Positions 32,248 to 43,314 of a DNA stretch of 64,000 nucleotides are shown piece after piece. The notes beneath the pieces are model-generated. The model was not told the DNA's origin and did not search any database. It saw only the letters and a program-made list of their open reading frames with translations. The number at the start of each line of letters is the position of its first letter. Within the stretch, counting starts at the first letter, position 1. A program made the translations under genes and the position numbers. Origin of the DNA: Burkholderiales bacterium (GTDB taxonomy: Bacteria; Pseudomonadota; Gammaproteobacteria; Burkholderiales; Burkholderiaceae_C); assembly GCA_021414305.1 (NCBI GenBank), contig JAIOOS010000017.1, positions 124,001 through 188,000 of the forward strand, given 5' to 3'.

Positions 32248-33339
32248 ATGCCTTCCCTCCTTCGGAACGACACCTTCCTGCGCGCCTGCCTGTCCGAGGC
32301 GGTGCCGCACACGCCCGTCTGGCTGATGCGCCAGGCCGGTCGCTACCTGCCCGAGTACCGGGCGACGCGTGCCCGCGCCGGCAGCTTCATGGGCCTGGCG
32401 ACCAGCCCCGAGTTCGCGACCGAGGTGACGCTGCAGCCGCTCGATCGCTACCCGCTCGACGCCGCGATCCTGTTCAGCGACATCCTGACCGTGCCCGATG
32501 CGATGGGCCTGGGCCTCAGCTTCGCCGAAGGCGAAGGGCCGCGCTTCGAGCGCCCGCTGCGCGACGAGGCGGCGGTTTCGCGCCTGGCGGTGCCCGACAT
32601 GGAGAAGCTCCGCTATGTCTTCGACGCGGTCGCGTCGATCCGCCGCGCGCTCGACGGCCGGGTGCCCCTGATCGGCTTCTCCGGCAGCCCCTGGACGCTC
32701 GCCTGCTACATGGTCGAGGGCGCGGGCTCGAGCGACTACCGGCTGGTGAAGACGATGCTCTACGACCGGCCCGACCTGCTGCACCGCATCCTGGCGATCA
32801 ACGCCGAGGCGGTGGCGCTCTACCTCAACGCGCAGATCGACGCCGGCGCGCAGGCGGTGATGATCTTCGACAGCTGGGGCGGCGTGCTCGCCGACGGCGC
32901 TTTCCAGCGCTTCAGCCTCGCCTACATGGAGCGGGTGCTGGGCCGGCTCAAGCGCGACGCCGACGGCCGCCGGGTGCCGCAGATCGTCTTCACCAAGGGC
33001 GGCGGGCCCTGGCTCGAAGCGATCGGCGGCCTCGGCGCCGACGTCGTCGGCGTCGACTGGACCGTCCACCTCGGCCAGGCACGCCAGCGCGTCGACGACG
33101 GCGTGGCGCTGCAAGGCAACCTCGATCCCAACGTGCTGTTCGCCGGGCCGGAGGCGATCCGGACAGAGGTCGCCGCCGTTCTCGCCAGCTTCCATACCGG
33201 GGCGGCGACACGTCGCAACGGCCATGTCTTCAACCTCGGCCACGGCATCAGCCAGCACACGCCGCCCGAGCATGTGTCGGTGCTGGTCGATGCGGTGCAC
33301 GAGCTCTCTCGCCCCTACCACGCTGCGCGCGAAGCGTGA
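32248..33339 (+). CDS. hemE: Uroporphyrinogen decarboxylase
   Basis: A 363-residue cytoplasmic enzyme of haem synthesis that converts uroporphyrinogen III to coproporphyrinogen III. The N-terminal [11 protein letters not shown] motif (about 28-38) carries the substrate-binding arginines, followed by F-S-D-I-L-T with the key Asp, G-F-S-G-S-P-W-T-L and the C-terminal F-N-L-G-H-G-I motif. Length is normal. The hemE-priA order is common in Betaproteobacteria. An 8-bp hairpin (33351-33369) lies shortly after the stop. Confidence 0.97.
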   Translation: MPSLLRNDTFLRACLSEAVPHTPVWLMRQAGRYLPEYRATRARAGSFMGLATSPEFATEVTLQPLDRYPLDAAILFSDILTVPDAMGLGLSFAEGEGPRFERPLRDEAAVSRLAVPDMEKLRYVFDAVASIRRALDGRVPLIGFSGSPWTLACYMVEGAGSSDYRLVKTMLYDRPDLLHRILAINAEAVALYLNAQIDAGAQAVMIFDSWGGVLADGAFQRFSLAYMERVLGRLKRDADGRRVPQIVFTKGGGPWLEAIGGLGADVVGVDWTVHLGQARQRVDDGVALQGNLDPNVLFAGPEAIRTEVAAVLASFHTGAATRRNGHVFNLGHGISQHTPPEHVSVLVDAVHELSRPYHAAREA

Positions 33340-33697
33340 CCGAAGTCACATCGGCCCGGTACGGGCCGAAATAGCGGTGAGTGAGCACTCAGGGCTTGAC
33401 TTATCCCCATGACTTTGATCTGTCATAGAAATGCCATCGAGTGTTGCGCCGCATCATTGCCGAATTTCGCGACGCTCGTAAGTCATTGATTTAATTGACT
33501 TCGAGACCGTGCCGCGAAAGCGGGCAAGATGTCGCAAAGCAAGTCGCAGCAAGCGTTTGGACGGCACCGGAGCAGGTTCTCCACAAAGTTACCCACAACT
33601 CCGGTGGAAAATCTCAAAAGCCGCGCCGAATCATGAACTTACAGCGTGTATTTGAAGCTCGGCGCGGGGCTGCCGCCGAGCCGGGCCGGGCGGATTG
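33340..33697. other. AT-richer hemE-priA spacer with DnaA-box-like 9-mers
   Basis: This is the only gene-free stretch above 300 bp. It begins with a perfect 8-bp hairpin (TCGGCCCG, loop GTA, CGGGCCGA; 33351-33369) that may end hemE transcripts though it lacks a T-run. Three same-strand 9-mers differ by one base from the DnaA box TTATCCACA: TTATCCCCA at 33401, TTCTCCACA at 33577 and TTACCCACA at 33589. A local AT-rich patch (TTGATTTAATTGACTT) lies at about 33486-33501. The priA promoter must be here. No ORF of coding quality is seen. Confidence 0.6.
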
Positions 33698-35776
33698 ATG
33701 GCGGGAGCCGAAGTCGTGCCGGTGGTCGTCGAAACGCCGCGTCATGCCGGCCTCGACACAGCGCTCAGCTACGGAAGTCAGTGCCCCCTCACGCCTGGAA
33801 CCTTGGTTCGCGTTCCGCTCGGCCACCGGCAAGTGGCAGGCCTGGTCTGGTTGCAAGACCCGGGCCTGGAGGCCCCGTCGACCGGAATCAGGGAAATCAC
33901 TGAAGTCTGCGATGCGCTGCCGCCGCTGCCGGCTCCCTGGCGCGAACTGGTGGCTTTCGCGGCCTCGTACTACCAGCGCGGGCTCGGCGAGATCGCGCTC
34001 TCGGTCCTGCCGGTCGAGTTGCGCCGCCTCGGCAACGCCGCGCTCGCCAATCGACTGGCTCGCCTCGAAAAGCGGCTGAAGGCCGACGATGCCGCGGACG
34101 CCGAGGCGGCGCAGGCCGCGCCCGAGCTGGCGCCGGCGCAGGCCGAAGCCGGGGCGCGGATCGCCTCGGCGATGGCCGCCGCCGAGCCGGGCACCGTGCT
34201 GCTGCACGGCACCACCGGCAGCGGCAAGACCGAGGTCTACCTGCGCGCCGCCGCCGCCGCGCTCGAGCTGGGCCGGCAGGCGCTGGTGCTGGTGCCCGAG
34301 ATCAACCTGACGCCGCAGCTCGTCGCCCGCTTCGCCGGCCGCTTCACCGGCAAGCGGATCGTCGCCCTGCACAGCGGCCTTACCCCGGCGGCGCGGCTGC
34401 GCCACTGGCTGCTCGCGCACACCGGCCGGGCCGACATCGTGCTCGGCACCCGGCTCGCGGTGTTCGCTTCGCTGCCGCGGCTCGGCCTGGTGGTCGTCGA
34501 CGAGGAGCACGACCCTTCCTACAAGCAGCAGGAAGGTGCGCGCTACTCGGCCCGCGATCTCGCGGTCTGGCGCGGCCGCAACGAGAAGGTGCTGGTCGTC
34601 CTCGGCTCGGCGACGCCTTCGCTCGAAAGCTGGCACAACGCCGAGGCCGGGCGCTACCAGCGGCTCGGCTTGCCGGGCCGGATCGGCGGCGCCGCCTGGC
34701 CCGTGGTGCGGCTGCTCGACATGAACCGCCTGCCCAAGGCCCGCGGCACGCCGGCGGCGCTGGCGCCGCCGCTGGTGGCGGCGATCGAGGACCGGATCGC
34801 GCGCGGCGAGCAGAGCCTGGTCTTTCTCAACCGGCGCGGCTACGCGCCGGTGCTGCACTGTGCCGAATGCAGCTGGAAGAGCGCCTGCCCGCATTGCAGC
34901 GCCTGGCGCGTCTTCCACAAGCAGGACAGGACACTGCGCTGCCACCACTGCGGCCTGGCCGACGCCGTGCCGCGCCGCTGCCCCGATTGCGGCAACCCCG
35001 ACATCGCGCCGATCGGCCGCGGCACCGAGCGGCTCGAGGAACAGATGGCGGCGCTGCTGCCGGGTGCGCGCATCGCCCGCATCGATGCCGACAGCACGCG
35101 CAGGAAGGGCGCGCTCGAGGCGCAGCTCGGCGCGGTTCACGCCGGCGAGGTCGACGTGCTGGTCGGCACGCAGATGATCGCCAAGGGCCACGACTTCCGC
35201 CGCATCGGCCTGGTCGCCGCGGTCAACCCGGACAGCTCGCTCTTCAGCAGCGACTTCCGCGCCCCCGAGCGGCTGTTCGCCCTGCTGATGCAGGCGGCGG
35301 GGCGGGCCGGCCGCGACGCCGCGCAGGCGTCGCCGAGCGAGATGTGGGTGCAGACCTGGCACCCGTCGCATCCGCTCTACGCGGCCCTCTGCCAGCACGA
35401 CTTCGCCTCCTTCGCCGCCAGCCAGCTCAAGGAGCGCGAGTCGGCCGGGCTGCCGCCCTACTCGCACCTCGCGGTGCTGCGCGCCGAGGCGAAGACGGTG
35501 GCCGCGGCGCGCGGCTTTCTGGTCGCCGCCGCCGAAGTCGCCGCGGCCACGGCCGAGAGCGCCCGGGTCATGGTCTACGCGCCGGTGCCACTCGGCATCG
35601 CTCGCGTCGCCGACGTCGAGCGGATGCAGATGCTGGTCGAGTCGAGCTCTCGCCAGGCGCTGCAGGCGATGCTGCGCGCCTGGCTGCCGCGGCTGGCGGC
35701 CCTGCGCCAGGAGCGCAACGCGCCGGAGCAGCGGCTCCTGCGCTGGGCCGTCGACGTCGACCCGCTGGCGATCTAG
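33698..35776 (+). CDS. priA: Primosomal replication restart helicase
   Basis: A 692-residue superfamily 2 helicase that reloads the replisome at collapsed forks. The N-terminal DNA-binding domain (about 1-110) is followed by Walker A G-T-T-G-S-G-K-T, Walker B-type D-E-E-H and a zinc-binding region with four C-x2-C pairs (C-A-E-C, C-P-H-C, C-H-H-C, C-P-D-C). Then come G-T-Q-M-I-A-K-G-H-D-F and A-G-R-A-G-R, helicase motifs V and VI. ATG 33698 is preferred to the TTG one codon earlier. The upstream spacer carries DnaA-box-like sites, which suits a replication gene. Confidence 0.96.
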   Translation: MAGAEVVPVVVETPRHAGLDTALSYGSQCPLTPGTLVRVPLGHRQVAGLVWLQDPGLEAPSTGIREITEVCDALPPLPAPWRELVAFAASYYQRGLGEIALSVLPVELRRLGNAALANRLARLEKRLKADDAADAEAAQAAPELAPAQAEAGARIASAMAAAEPGTVLLHGTTGSGKTEVYLRAAAAALELGRQALVLVPEINLTPQLVARFAGRFTGKRIVALHSGLTPAARLRHWLLAHTGRADIVLGTRLAVFASLPRLGLVVVDEEHDPSYKQQEGARYSARDLAVWRGRNEKVLVVLGSATPSLESWHNAEAGRYQRLGLPGRIGGAAWPVVRLLDMNRLPKARGTPAALAPPLVAAIEDRIARGEQSLVFLNRRGYAPVLHCAECSWKSACPHCSAWRVFHKQDRTLRCHHCGLADAVPRRCPDCGNPDIAPIGRGTERLEEQMAALLPGARIARIDADSTRRKGALEAQLGAVHAGEVDVLVGTQMIAKGHDFRRIGLVAAVNPDSSLFSSDFRAPERLFALLMQAAGRAGRDAAQASPSEMWVQTWHPSHPLYAALCQHDFASFAASQLKERESAGLPPYSHLAVLRAEAKTVAAARGFLVAAAEVAAATAESARVMVYAPVPLGIARVADVERMQMLVESSSRQALQAMLRAWLPRLAALRQERNAPEQRLLRWAVDVDPLAI

Positions 35777-35780
35777 ATCG

Positions 35781-36437
35781 CTAGGCGGATTCGGCCGCCG
35801 CGTCGGCAAGCAGCAGGATCGCGCGCACCAGCTGCTCGACCGCTTCGGTGAGATCGGCGACGGGCTCGAGCGTCTCGATCTCGGCAAGCAGGTCGTCGGC
35901 GTCTTCGAGATCGTCAGCATCGAGGTGGCGGTAGAGCAGCGCCAGCGGCTCGACCGTGGCCTCGGGTGGAAGCTCCATCGTGCCGGGAAAGAGCTCGAAC
36001 GCCGCGGCGACGCCCGCGACCCACGGAAAGACCGCCGCGCGCACTGCGTCGGCCGGGTCGCCGCCGGGCCCGGCCTCCGCCTCGACCTCGAACACCCAGG
36101 GATCGAACCAGCGGCGACCGCCGATCGCCGCCTCGAGCTCGGCATGCCGCCGCCGCACCAGCGCGTGCAGCGGCGCCGGGTCGAAGCCGCGCGGCAGCGG
36201 CCGGCCATCGGCGTCGGTCACGTGCGCGAGCCAGCGCGCCGGCGCCACCCGCTCCGGCTGCACCAGCACGCCGCAGAGATAGCCGTCGAGCGCGACCAGG
36301 TCGAGCGGCTCGAGCGGCGCCGGCACGGCGTCGAGCAGGGCCTGGAGGGTCTCGAGCTCGCGCCCGGAAAGCGGCGCGGCGGCCGGTCGGGCGGCGGGCG
36401 CGGCGCCGCGTCGGCGCGGCGGGGCGGGGCGCTTCAC
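35781..36437 (-). CDS. UPF0149/YecA family protein
   Basis: A 218-residue protein of the YecA/UPF0149 group, seen from A-L-D-G-Y-L-C-G-V-L near residue 50 and the downstream W-V-A-G-V-A-A-A-F motif. Members are small helical proteins of unknown function, sometimes with a SEC-C zinc tail; none is visible here. The N-terminus is Pro/Ala/Arg-rich. The start GTG 36437 overlaps the stop of the upstream thioesterase gene (GTGA), so the two are translated together. It converges with priA 4 bp away. Confidence 0.85.
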   Translation of the reverse strand: MKRPAPPRRRGAAPAARPAAAPLSGRELETLQALLDAVPAPLEPLDLVALDGYLCGVLVQPERVAPARWLAHVTDADGRPLPRGFDPAPLHALVRRRHAELEAAIGGRRWFDPWVFEVEAEAGPGGDPADAVRAAVFPWVAGVAAAFELFPGTMELPPEATVEPLALLYRHLDADDLEDADDLLAEIETLEPVADLTEAVEQLVRAILLLADAAAESA

Positions 36438-36847
36438 GTCAGGATCATCTGGGTGCAGCGGAAGAGGGCGAGCTTGCGCTCGTTCGGCCCGAACACCGTT
36501 GCCGACCAGACGTGCGTGGTCCGCCCCAGGTGCTCGGCGCGGCATTCGGCGCGAATCGTTCCTTCGCGCGTGGTGCCGAGGAAGTTGCTCTTCAGCTCGA
36601 TCGTGGTGAAGTTCTTCGCCCCTTCGGGAAGATGCGCCATGCAGGCGTAGCCCGAAGCGGTGTCGGCCAGCAGGAGCACGCTGGCCGCGTGCAGATAGCC
36701 ATTGGGGGCGAGCATCCACGACTCGATCACGAGCTCGGCGTCGAGGCGTCCTTCCTCGATAAGGGTGACGACCAGGCCGAACCTGTCGGGCAGGGTCCCG
36801 GCCTGGCGCCCCTTCAGGATCGCGGGGGTGATATCGGCTCTCGGCAT
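36434..36847 (-). CDS. PaaI-like hotdog-fold thioesterase
   Basis: A 137-residue hotdog-fold protein. The helix-strand core (N-G-Y-L-H-A-A-S-V-L-L-L-A-D-T-A-S-G) carries the PaaI-type catalytic Asp, and F-T-T-I-E-L-K-S-N-F-L follows. It likely hydrolyses an acyl-CoA, substrate unknown. ATG 36847 with a GGGA upstream is chosen over a 40-residue N-terminal extension that runs into the divergent gene. It is coupled to the UPF0149 gene downstream. Confidence 0.87.
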   Translation of the reverse strand: MPRADITPAILKGRQAGTLPDRFGLVVTLIEEGRLDAELVIESWMLAPNGYLHAASVLLLADTASGYACMAHLPEGAKNFTTIELKSNFLGTTREGTIRAECRAEHLGRTTHVWSATVFGPNERKLALFRCTQMILT

Positions 36848-36942
36848 CGCGTCGTCCCTCTCTGCACCGTCGGTCCTGCCCGCGAGCATAGCCAATGGCC
36901 CGTGGCGAACGAAGCGCGGGCCGCTGACCGATACTTGAGTCG

Positions 36943-37506
36943 ATGAACCCGCAAGAACAGGACGCATCGCGGCTGCAGGAGGCCCTCGGCGACTTCTACG
37001 CCGGCCGGATGGACCGCAACGCCGTGCGCTCGGCGGTGCTCGACGTCGTCCTGGCGCGCATGGGCTGCAGCCGCGTCAGCATGTGGAAGTTCGAGGGCCC
37101 GAGCGCCGACCTGAAGCTGCTCTGCTTCGCCTCGAAGACGGCCGGCGGCCAGCTCGACAGCAGCGAGCGGCGCCTCGCCCGGAGCGAGTTCCGCGACTAC
37201 TTCAACGCCCTGATCGAGCGCGGCGTGTACGTCAGCAGCGACGCCATGAACGACGCCGCGCTGCAAGGCATGCGCCAGTCCTACCTCGTCACCAACAACG
37301 TTCGCTCGCTGCTCGACGCCGCCTTCATGCTCAACGGCCGGACCTACGGGATGGTCTGCTGCGAGGAAACCTCCGCCCTGCGCGACTGGCGTGCCGGCGA
37401 CGTGGTCGCGTTGCGCGCCATCGTTTCCCGGCTGGCGCTGCTGATGTCGGGCGCGCCCGAGTCGGTGCTCTGGTCCACGCCGTCGCTGCCGGCGCGCGCA
37501 CTGTAG
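36943..37506 (+). CDS. GAF-domain protein
   Basis: A 187-residue protein made up of one GAF sensor domain (about 25-170). It shows M-G-C-S-R-V-S-M-W-K-F at the second strand, L-L-D-A-A-F-M-L-N-G-R in the ligand pocket and G-M-V-C-C-E-E-T near the end. Such stand-alone GAF proteins bind small ligands or cofactors and signal to partners. No output domain is fused. The kinase gene begins 58 bp downstream on the same strand, so the GAF protein may be a sensor for that kinase. That link is inference. Confidence 0.85.
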   Translation: MNPQEQDASRLQEALGDFYAGRMDRNAVRSAVLDVVLARMGCSRVSMWKFEGPSADLKLLCFASKTAGGQLDSSERRLARSEFRDYFNALIERGVYVSSDAMNDAALQGMRQSYLVTNNVRSLLDAAFMLNGRTYGMVCCEETSALRDWRAGDVVALRAIVSRLALLMSGAPESVLWSTPSLPARAL

Positions 37507-37564
37507 CGCCAGGCAGGCGTTCCCTCTTGACGGCGACGCGTCGGCTGGCGCACGCTCCGCCGCG

Positions 37565-39769
37565 ATGCAGCCCGCCCCGGAACGCCTCGGCAAGTACCTG
37601 ATCCGGCGCGAGCTCGGCCGCGGCGCGATGGGCGTGGTCTACGAAGGCTACGACCCCTTGATCGAGCGCGCGGTGGCGATCAAGGTCCTGCGCATCGACG
37701 AAGCCAACGGCGAGCTCGACGCCGAGCTGCGCCTGCGCTTTCGCCGCGAGGCGCAGGCGGCGGGCCGGCTCAGCCACCCGAACATCGTCTCGGTCTACGA
37801 GTACGGCGAGGAGGCCGGCTCGCACAGCGCCTTCATCGCCATGGAGCTGGTGGAAGGGCGCGACCTGAAGAGCCTGTTCGACGACGGCACCCGGTTCTCC
37901 CTGGCCGAAGCGGGCCGCATCATGAACGAGCTGCTCGGCGCGCTGCAGCATGCGCACGAGCGCGGCGTCGTCCACCGCGACATCAAGCCCGCCAACATCA
38001 TCCTGCTCGCCGACAGCACCGTCAAAGTCGCCGACTTCGGCATCGCCAAGCTCGACACGTCCGACCTCACCCAGCTCGGCTCGGTCCTCGGCACCGTCTC
38101 GCACATGTCGCCCGAGCAACTCACCGGCGAGGCGGTCGACCGGCGCAGCGACCTGTTCTCCTGCGGCGTGATCCTCTATCAGCTGCTGACCGGCGAGCGC
38201 GCCTTCAGCGGCTCGCCGGCGACGGTGATGCACCGCGTGCTGCACGAGCAGCCGGCCGCGCCGTCGACGCTGGTCGTCAGCCTGCCGCGCAGCGTCGACG
38301 CGGTGGTGCGCAAGGCGATGGCCAAGGCGCCGGCGGAGCGCTATCCGGCAGCGGACGCGTTCGCCGCGGCGCTGCGAACGGCGATCGCCGGCGCCGCTGT
38401 CGCCGCGGCCGATGCCGACGCCACGGTCTTGCTGCCGCGGCCTGCCGCCGCGCCTCGCCCGGCGTCGCGAGCACCGGTGATCGCCGGTGTCGGCGCCCTG
38501 CTGCTGCTCGCCGCCGGAGCGGGCGCGTATTTCGTCCTGAGGACGCCGGCGCCGCCGCCGGTGCCACGCGCGACGAGCGACGCCCCGGCGGTGGCCGCGG
38601 CCGTTCCCGCCAGCGCCGCCGCGTCCGCGCCGGAACCGGCCTCCGCAGCGGCGACCGCGACCGCACCCGCCCCGGCGCCCGCGCCCGTCGTCGCGGCCGC
38701 GTCGGGCCCGAGCGCGGACGAGATCGAGCAGGAGGCGTGGGACGACGCCTTGAAGATCAACAGCGCCGCCGCCTTCGAGGCCTACCTCAAGGGCTATCCG
38801 AAGGGCCGCTACAGCGCCCGTGCGCGGGTGCGCCTCGCGGCGCTGGCGCCGAAGCCGCCGCCGGCGCTGCCGCCCGCGATCCCCCAGCAGACCGCGACGC
38901 CGGCGCAGACCACGAGTCCCTCGAGCTCGCAGAAGATCGCGGCCACGCCGCCCGTCGCTTCCGCTCCCGCCCCGGCGACAGCAAGCACGAAGCCGTCCGC
39001 GACCGGCCCGGTCGCGGCGGCCGGGCCGCGGCCCGAGCCGCCGGGGTCGGCAGCCGATCGCACGAAGCGTCCCGCGCCTTCCCCCGCATCGGCGCCTGCG
39101 CCCGCGAGCTCGCGCGAAGCGGTTGCCCGCGCCACGCCCGGCGCCGAGTGCATCGACGAGGCGAAGCGCGGCAACGCCCGCTGCCAGGCTGTCCTCGGCA
39201 ACATGTACCGCAGCGGCAATGGCGTCGCCCGCGATCCGGTCGAGGCAGCGCGCTGGTATCGCAAGGCCGCCGACCAGGGCAGCGACGTCGCCCAGTACGA
39301 GCTCGGCACGATGTACGAGAGCGGGCTCGGCGTGGCCAAGGACCCCCTCCAGGCCGTGAGCTGGTACCGCAAGTCCGCCGACCAGGGCCTGGCCCGGGCG
39401 CAGAACCGGGTCGGCGCGGCCTACGAGAACGGCACCACCGGGCCGGCCAACCTCGTTCTCGCCGCCGACTGGTACCGCAAGGCGGCCGACCAGGGACAGG
39501 CTGCGGCGCAGGCCAATCTGGGCCGGCTCTACCTGCAGGGCCGCGGCGTCTTCAAGGACACGGCCAAGGCCGGCGAGCTGCTGCAGAAAGCGGTCGACCA
39601 GGGCGACCCGAACGCAATGGTCCTGCTCGCCGGCATGTACCGGCGCGGCGAGGGCAAGCCCCAGGACCCGGCGCGCGCCGCGCGCCTGTACCGCGACGCC
39701 CTGGCGATTCCGGGGCTCTCGGCGCGCCATCGCGAGCTGGCGCAAGCGGCGCTGGCAGCGAAGTCGTAG
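37565..39769 (+). CDS. Membrane Ser/Thr protein kinase with C-terminal Sel1 repeats
   Basis: A 734-residue PknB-type kinase. The cytoplasmic kinase domain (about 8-270) has G-R-G-A-M-G-V-V-Y, catalytic Lys40, H-R-D-I-K-P-A-N (Asp139), D-F-G (157-159) and an S-P-E-Q motif. One membrane helix (about 302-325) follows, then a Pro/Ala-rich linker and four or more Sel1-like repeats (about 520-720; A-R-W-Y-R-K-A-A-D-Q-G type). The repeats should be periplasmic and bind proteins or glycans. The linker explains the low-complexity GC-rich DNA near 38.6-39.1 kb. Substrates are unknown; an FHA protein lies 11 kb away. Confidence 0.93.
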   Translation: MQPAPERLGKYLIRRELGRGAMGVVYEGYDPLIERAVAIKVLRIDEANGELDAELRLRFRREAQAAGRLSHPNIVSVYEYGEEAGSHSAFIAMELVEGRDLKSLFDDGTRFSLAEAGRIMNELLGALQHAHERGVVHRDIKPANIILLADSTVKVADFGIAKLDTSDLTQLGSVLGTVSHMSPEQLTGEAVDRRSDLFSCGVILYQLLTGERAFSGSPATVMHRVLHEQPAAPSTLVVSLPRSVDAVVRKAMAKAPAERYPAADAFAAALRTAIAGAAVAAADADATVLLPRPAAAPRPASRAPVIAGVGALLLLAAGAGAYFVLRTPAPPPVPRATSDAPAVAAAVPASAAASAPEPASAAATATAPAPAPAPVVAAASGPSADEIEQEAWDDALKINSAAAFEAYLKGYPKGRYSARARVRLAALAPKPPPALPPAIPQQTATPAQTTSPSSSQKIAATPPVASAPAPATASTKPSATGPVAAAGPRPEPPGSAADRTKRPAPSPASAPAPASSREAVARATPGAECIDEAKRGNARCQAVLGNMYRSGNGVARDPVEAARWYRKAADQGSDVAQYELGTMYESGLGVAKDPLQAVSWYRKSADQGLARAQNRVGAAYENGTTGPANLVLAADWYRKAADQGQAAAQANLGRLYLQGRGVFKDTAKAGELLQKAVDQGDPNAMVLLAGMYRRGEGKPQDPARAARLYRDALAIPGLSARHRELAQAALAAKS

Positions 39770-39850
39770 CCGCCCCGCGCGGCGCGCTCCGGCGCGCGAT
39801 TGGCGGATACTGACGCCCCTCTTCGCATCCCGACGCAAGGACCGATCGCC

Positions 39851-41371
<1,521 letters not shown>

Positions 41372-43297
41372 TCAGGTCCCGATCACGCCGCCGTCGTCGC
41401 GGCGGATCACGACCGTGGCGCTGCGCGGCCGGCCGTCGGGCCGGAAGTCGGGCCAGTTGCTGAAGCGGCGCGGCTCGGACGGCTCGCTGCGCTCGCTCGG
41501 CGTCTCTCCCGGGTGCTGGATGTTGACGAACATCGTGCGGCCGTCGGGCGTCCAGGTCGCGCCGGTGATCTCGCAGTTGACCGGGCCGACGAGAAAGCGG
41601 CGCATCTCGCCGCTGGCAACGTCGCAGGCGAGCATCTGGTTGTTGCCGATGCGCGCCATCTCGCCCTTGTTCATCGCGGCTGGGCCCATGTCGGTCTGCA
41701 CCCAGAGCGTGCCGCGGGCGTCGAAGGCGATGCCGTCGGGGCAGGCGAACATGTCGCCCTTGACGTTGCCCTTGGCCTCGGCCCGTTCGTTGGCCGGATC
41801 GCCTGCGAGGACGAGGTGGTTCCACTCGAAGGTCTCGCCGTCGAAGTCGCCGTCTTCCTTCCAGCGGATGATCTGACCCATCACGTTGTTGGCGCGCGGA
41901 TTGGCCGCGTCGACGCCGGGAAAGCCGGGCTGGCCGCGGCTCGAGTTGTTGGTGAGGGTGGCGTAGACCCAGCGCGAGGCCGCGTCGATCGCCAGCCACT
42001 CGGGTCGGTCCATCCGGGTCGCGCCGAGCGCATCGCTCGCCTGGCGCGAGCGGATCAGCACTTCGCCCTGGTCGGCGAAGCCGGCGAGCGGACCTTGGCC
42101 CGCAACCAGCGGCAGCCAGCGGCCGCGGCCGTCGGCGTCGAAGCGGGCGACGTGGAGCGTGCCGTGGTCGAGCAGGGTGGCGTTCGCCTTGCCGCCGCCC
42201 GGGCGGATGGCGTCGCGGCTGACGAACTTGTAGATGTACTCGAAGCGCGCGTCCTCGCCGGAATAGACGACGGCGCGGCGATCGCGCGTCACCGCGACCC
42301 AGGCGCCTTCGTGCGCGGCACGGCCGAGCGCGGTGCGCTTGATCGGCCGGCCCTGCGGATCGAAGGGATCGATCTCGACGACCCAGCCGAAGCGGTTCGG
42401 CTCGTTCGGATGCCGGGTGGTGTCGAAGCGCGGGTCGTGCTCCTGCCAGCGATACCCCGGGTTGTCGCGCAGGCCCCAGCGGCGCTCGTGCGCCGTCGGC
42501 TCCTTGCCGGTGCGGAAGTAGAAGTTGAAGTTTTCCTCGCCCGCGAGGTAGGTGCCCCAGGGCGTCATGCTGCTGGCGCAGTTGTTGAACGTGCCGAGCA
42601 CGATCCTGCCGTCCGGGTCGGCTTCGGTCTTCATGAGCGCATGCCCCGCGGCCGGGCCGCCGAGCGCGAACGGCGTCGCCGCGGTGAAGCGGCGCGCGTA
42701 CGGCGACGGTCGCACCGGCTGCCAGCGCTCGCCCTGCCAGGCGATCTCGGTGACAGAGACGCCGTGCGCCGCCTGGCTCTTCTTCACCTTCTCGGCGCTC
42801 CAGTCGGTCAGGCCGCCGGGATGGAGCAGGCCGTCGTCCGCGTACTCGTGGTTCATCACCAGCAGCCCGCGCCGGCTGCCTTCGATCGGGAAGTAGTGGA
42901 TGCCGTCGTGATGCATGCCCATCTGCAGCGCCTGCTCGTCGGCGCTGTTGCCGGCGTCATGGCGAAAGGCCGGCATCGCGCCGGCGATGCCGACCGGCTC
43001 GCCCCAGGGCATGAACGGCGTGGCGCTGTAGCCCGGCGGCACCGTGACGCGGTCGGCCGCCGACGCCGGCACCGAGGCGAAGCCGATGCGCGGCCCGCTC
43101 GCGCCGGCGACCGCTTCGCCGCCGGGCAGCGCGCAGCCGCCCAGGGCGGCGGCGCCGCCCAGCGGCGCCAGCAAGGGCGCGAAGGCCGCGCCCAGGCCGC
43201 CGCGCAGGATCACCCGCCGGGCAGGATCCGAGACCTCGTGGATGCTCGGATTGGGCGAACGGTTGCTGTCCTCCATCGCCTCGAAGTCCTTGGCCAT
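41372..43297 (-). CDS. PhoX-type (DUF839) phosphatase, Tat-exported
   Basis: A 641-residue protein of the PhoX/DUF839 family, calcium- and iron-dependent alkaline phosphatases. A Tat-like leader (A-R-R-V-I-L-R-G-G-L-G, about 27-37, then a hydrophobic stretch) is present. Family blocks include V-M-N-H-E-Y-A-D-D, A-G-E-E-N-F-N-F-Y-F, P-N-R-F-G-W-V-V-E-I-D-P, P-E-W-L-A-I-D and F-V-N-I-Q-H-P-G-E. ATG 43297 follows an AGGAG. It begins 17 bp after the ABC permease stop on the same strand, so co-transcription is likely. Role: release of phosphate from organic esters in the periplasm. Confidence 0.92.
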   Translation of the reverse strand: MAKDFEAMEDSNRSPNPSIHEVSDPARRVILRGGLGAAFAPLLAPLGGAAALGGCALPGGEAVAGASGPRIGFASVPASAADRVTVPPGYSATPFMPWGEPVGIAGAMPAFRHDAGNSADEQALQMGMHHDGIHYFPIEGSRRGLLVMNHEYADDGLLHPGGLTDWSAEKVKKSQAAHGVSVTEIAWQGERWQPVRPSPYARRFTAATPFALGGPAAGHALMKTEADPDGRIVLGTFNNCASSMTPWGTYLAGEENFNFYFRTGKEPTAHERRWGLRDNPGYRWQEHDPRFDTTRHPNEPNRFGWVVEIDPFDPQGRPIKRTALGRAAHEGAWVAVTRDRRAVVYSGEDARFEYIYKFVSRDAIRPGGGKANATLLDHGTLHVARFDADGRGRWLPLVAGQGPLAGFADQGEVLIRSRQASDALGATRMDRPEWLAIDAASRWVYATLTNNSSRGQPGFPGVDAANPRANNVMGQIIRWKEDGDFDGETFEWNHLVLAGDPANERAEAKGNVKGDMFACPDGIAFDARGTLWVQTDMGPAAMNKGEMARIGNNQMLACDVASGEMRRFLVGPVNCEITGATWTPDGRTMFVNIQHPGETPSERSEPSEPRRFSNWPDFRPDGRPRSATVVIRRDDGGVIGT

Positions 43298-43314
43298 GGC
43301 CCTCTCCTCTCCGA

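Noticed and set aside
38560-39110. Low-complexity GC-rich tract possibly marking a repeat or assembly fault
   Set aside because: It reads through as the Ala/Pro-rich linker of the Ser/Thr kinase, with the frame kept into the Sel1 repeats.
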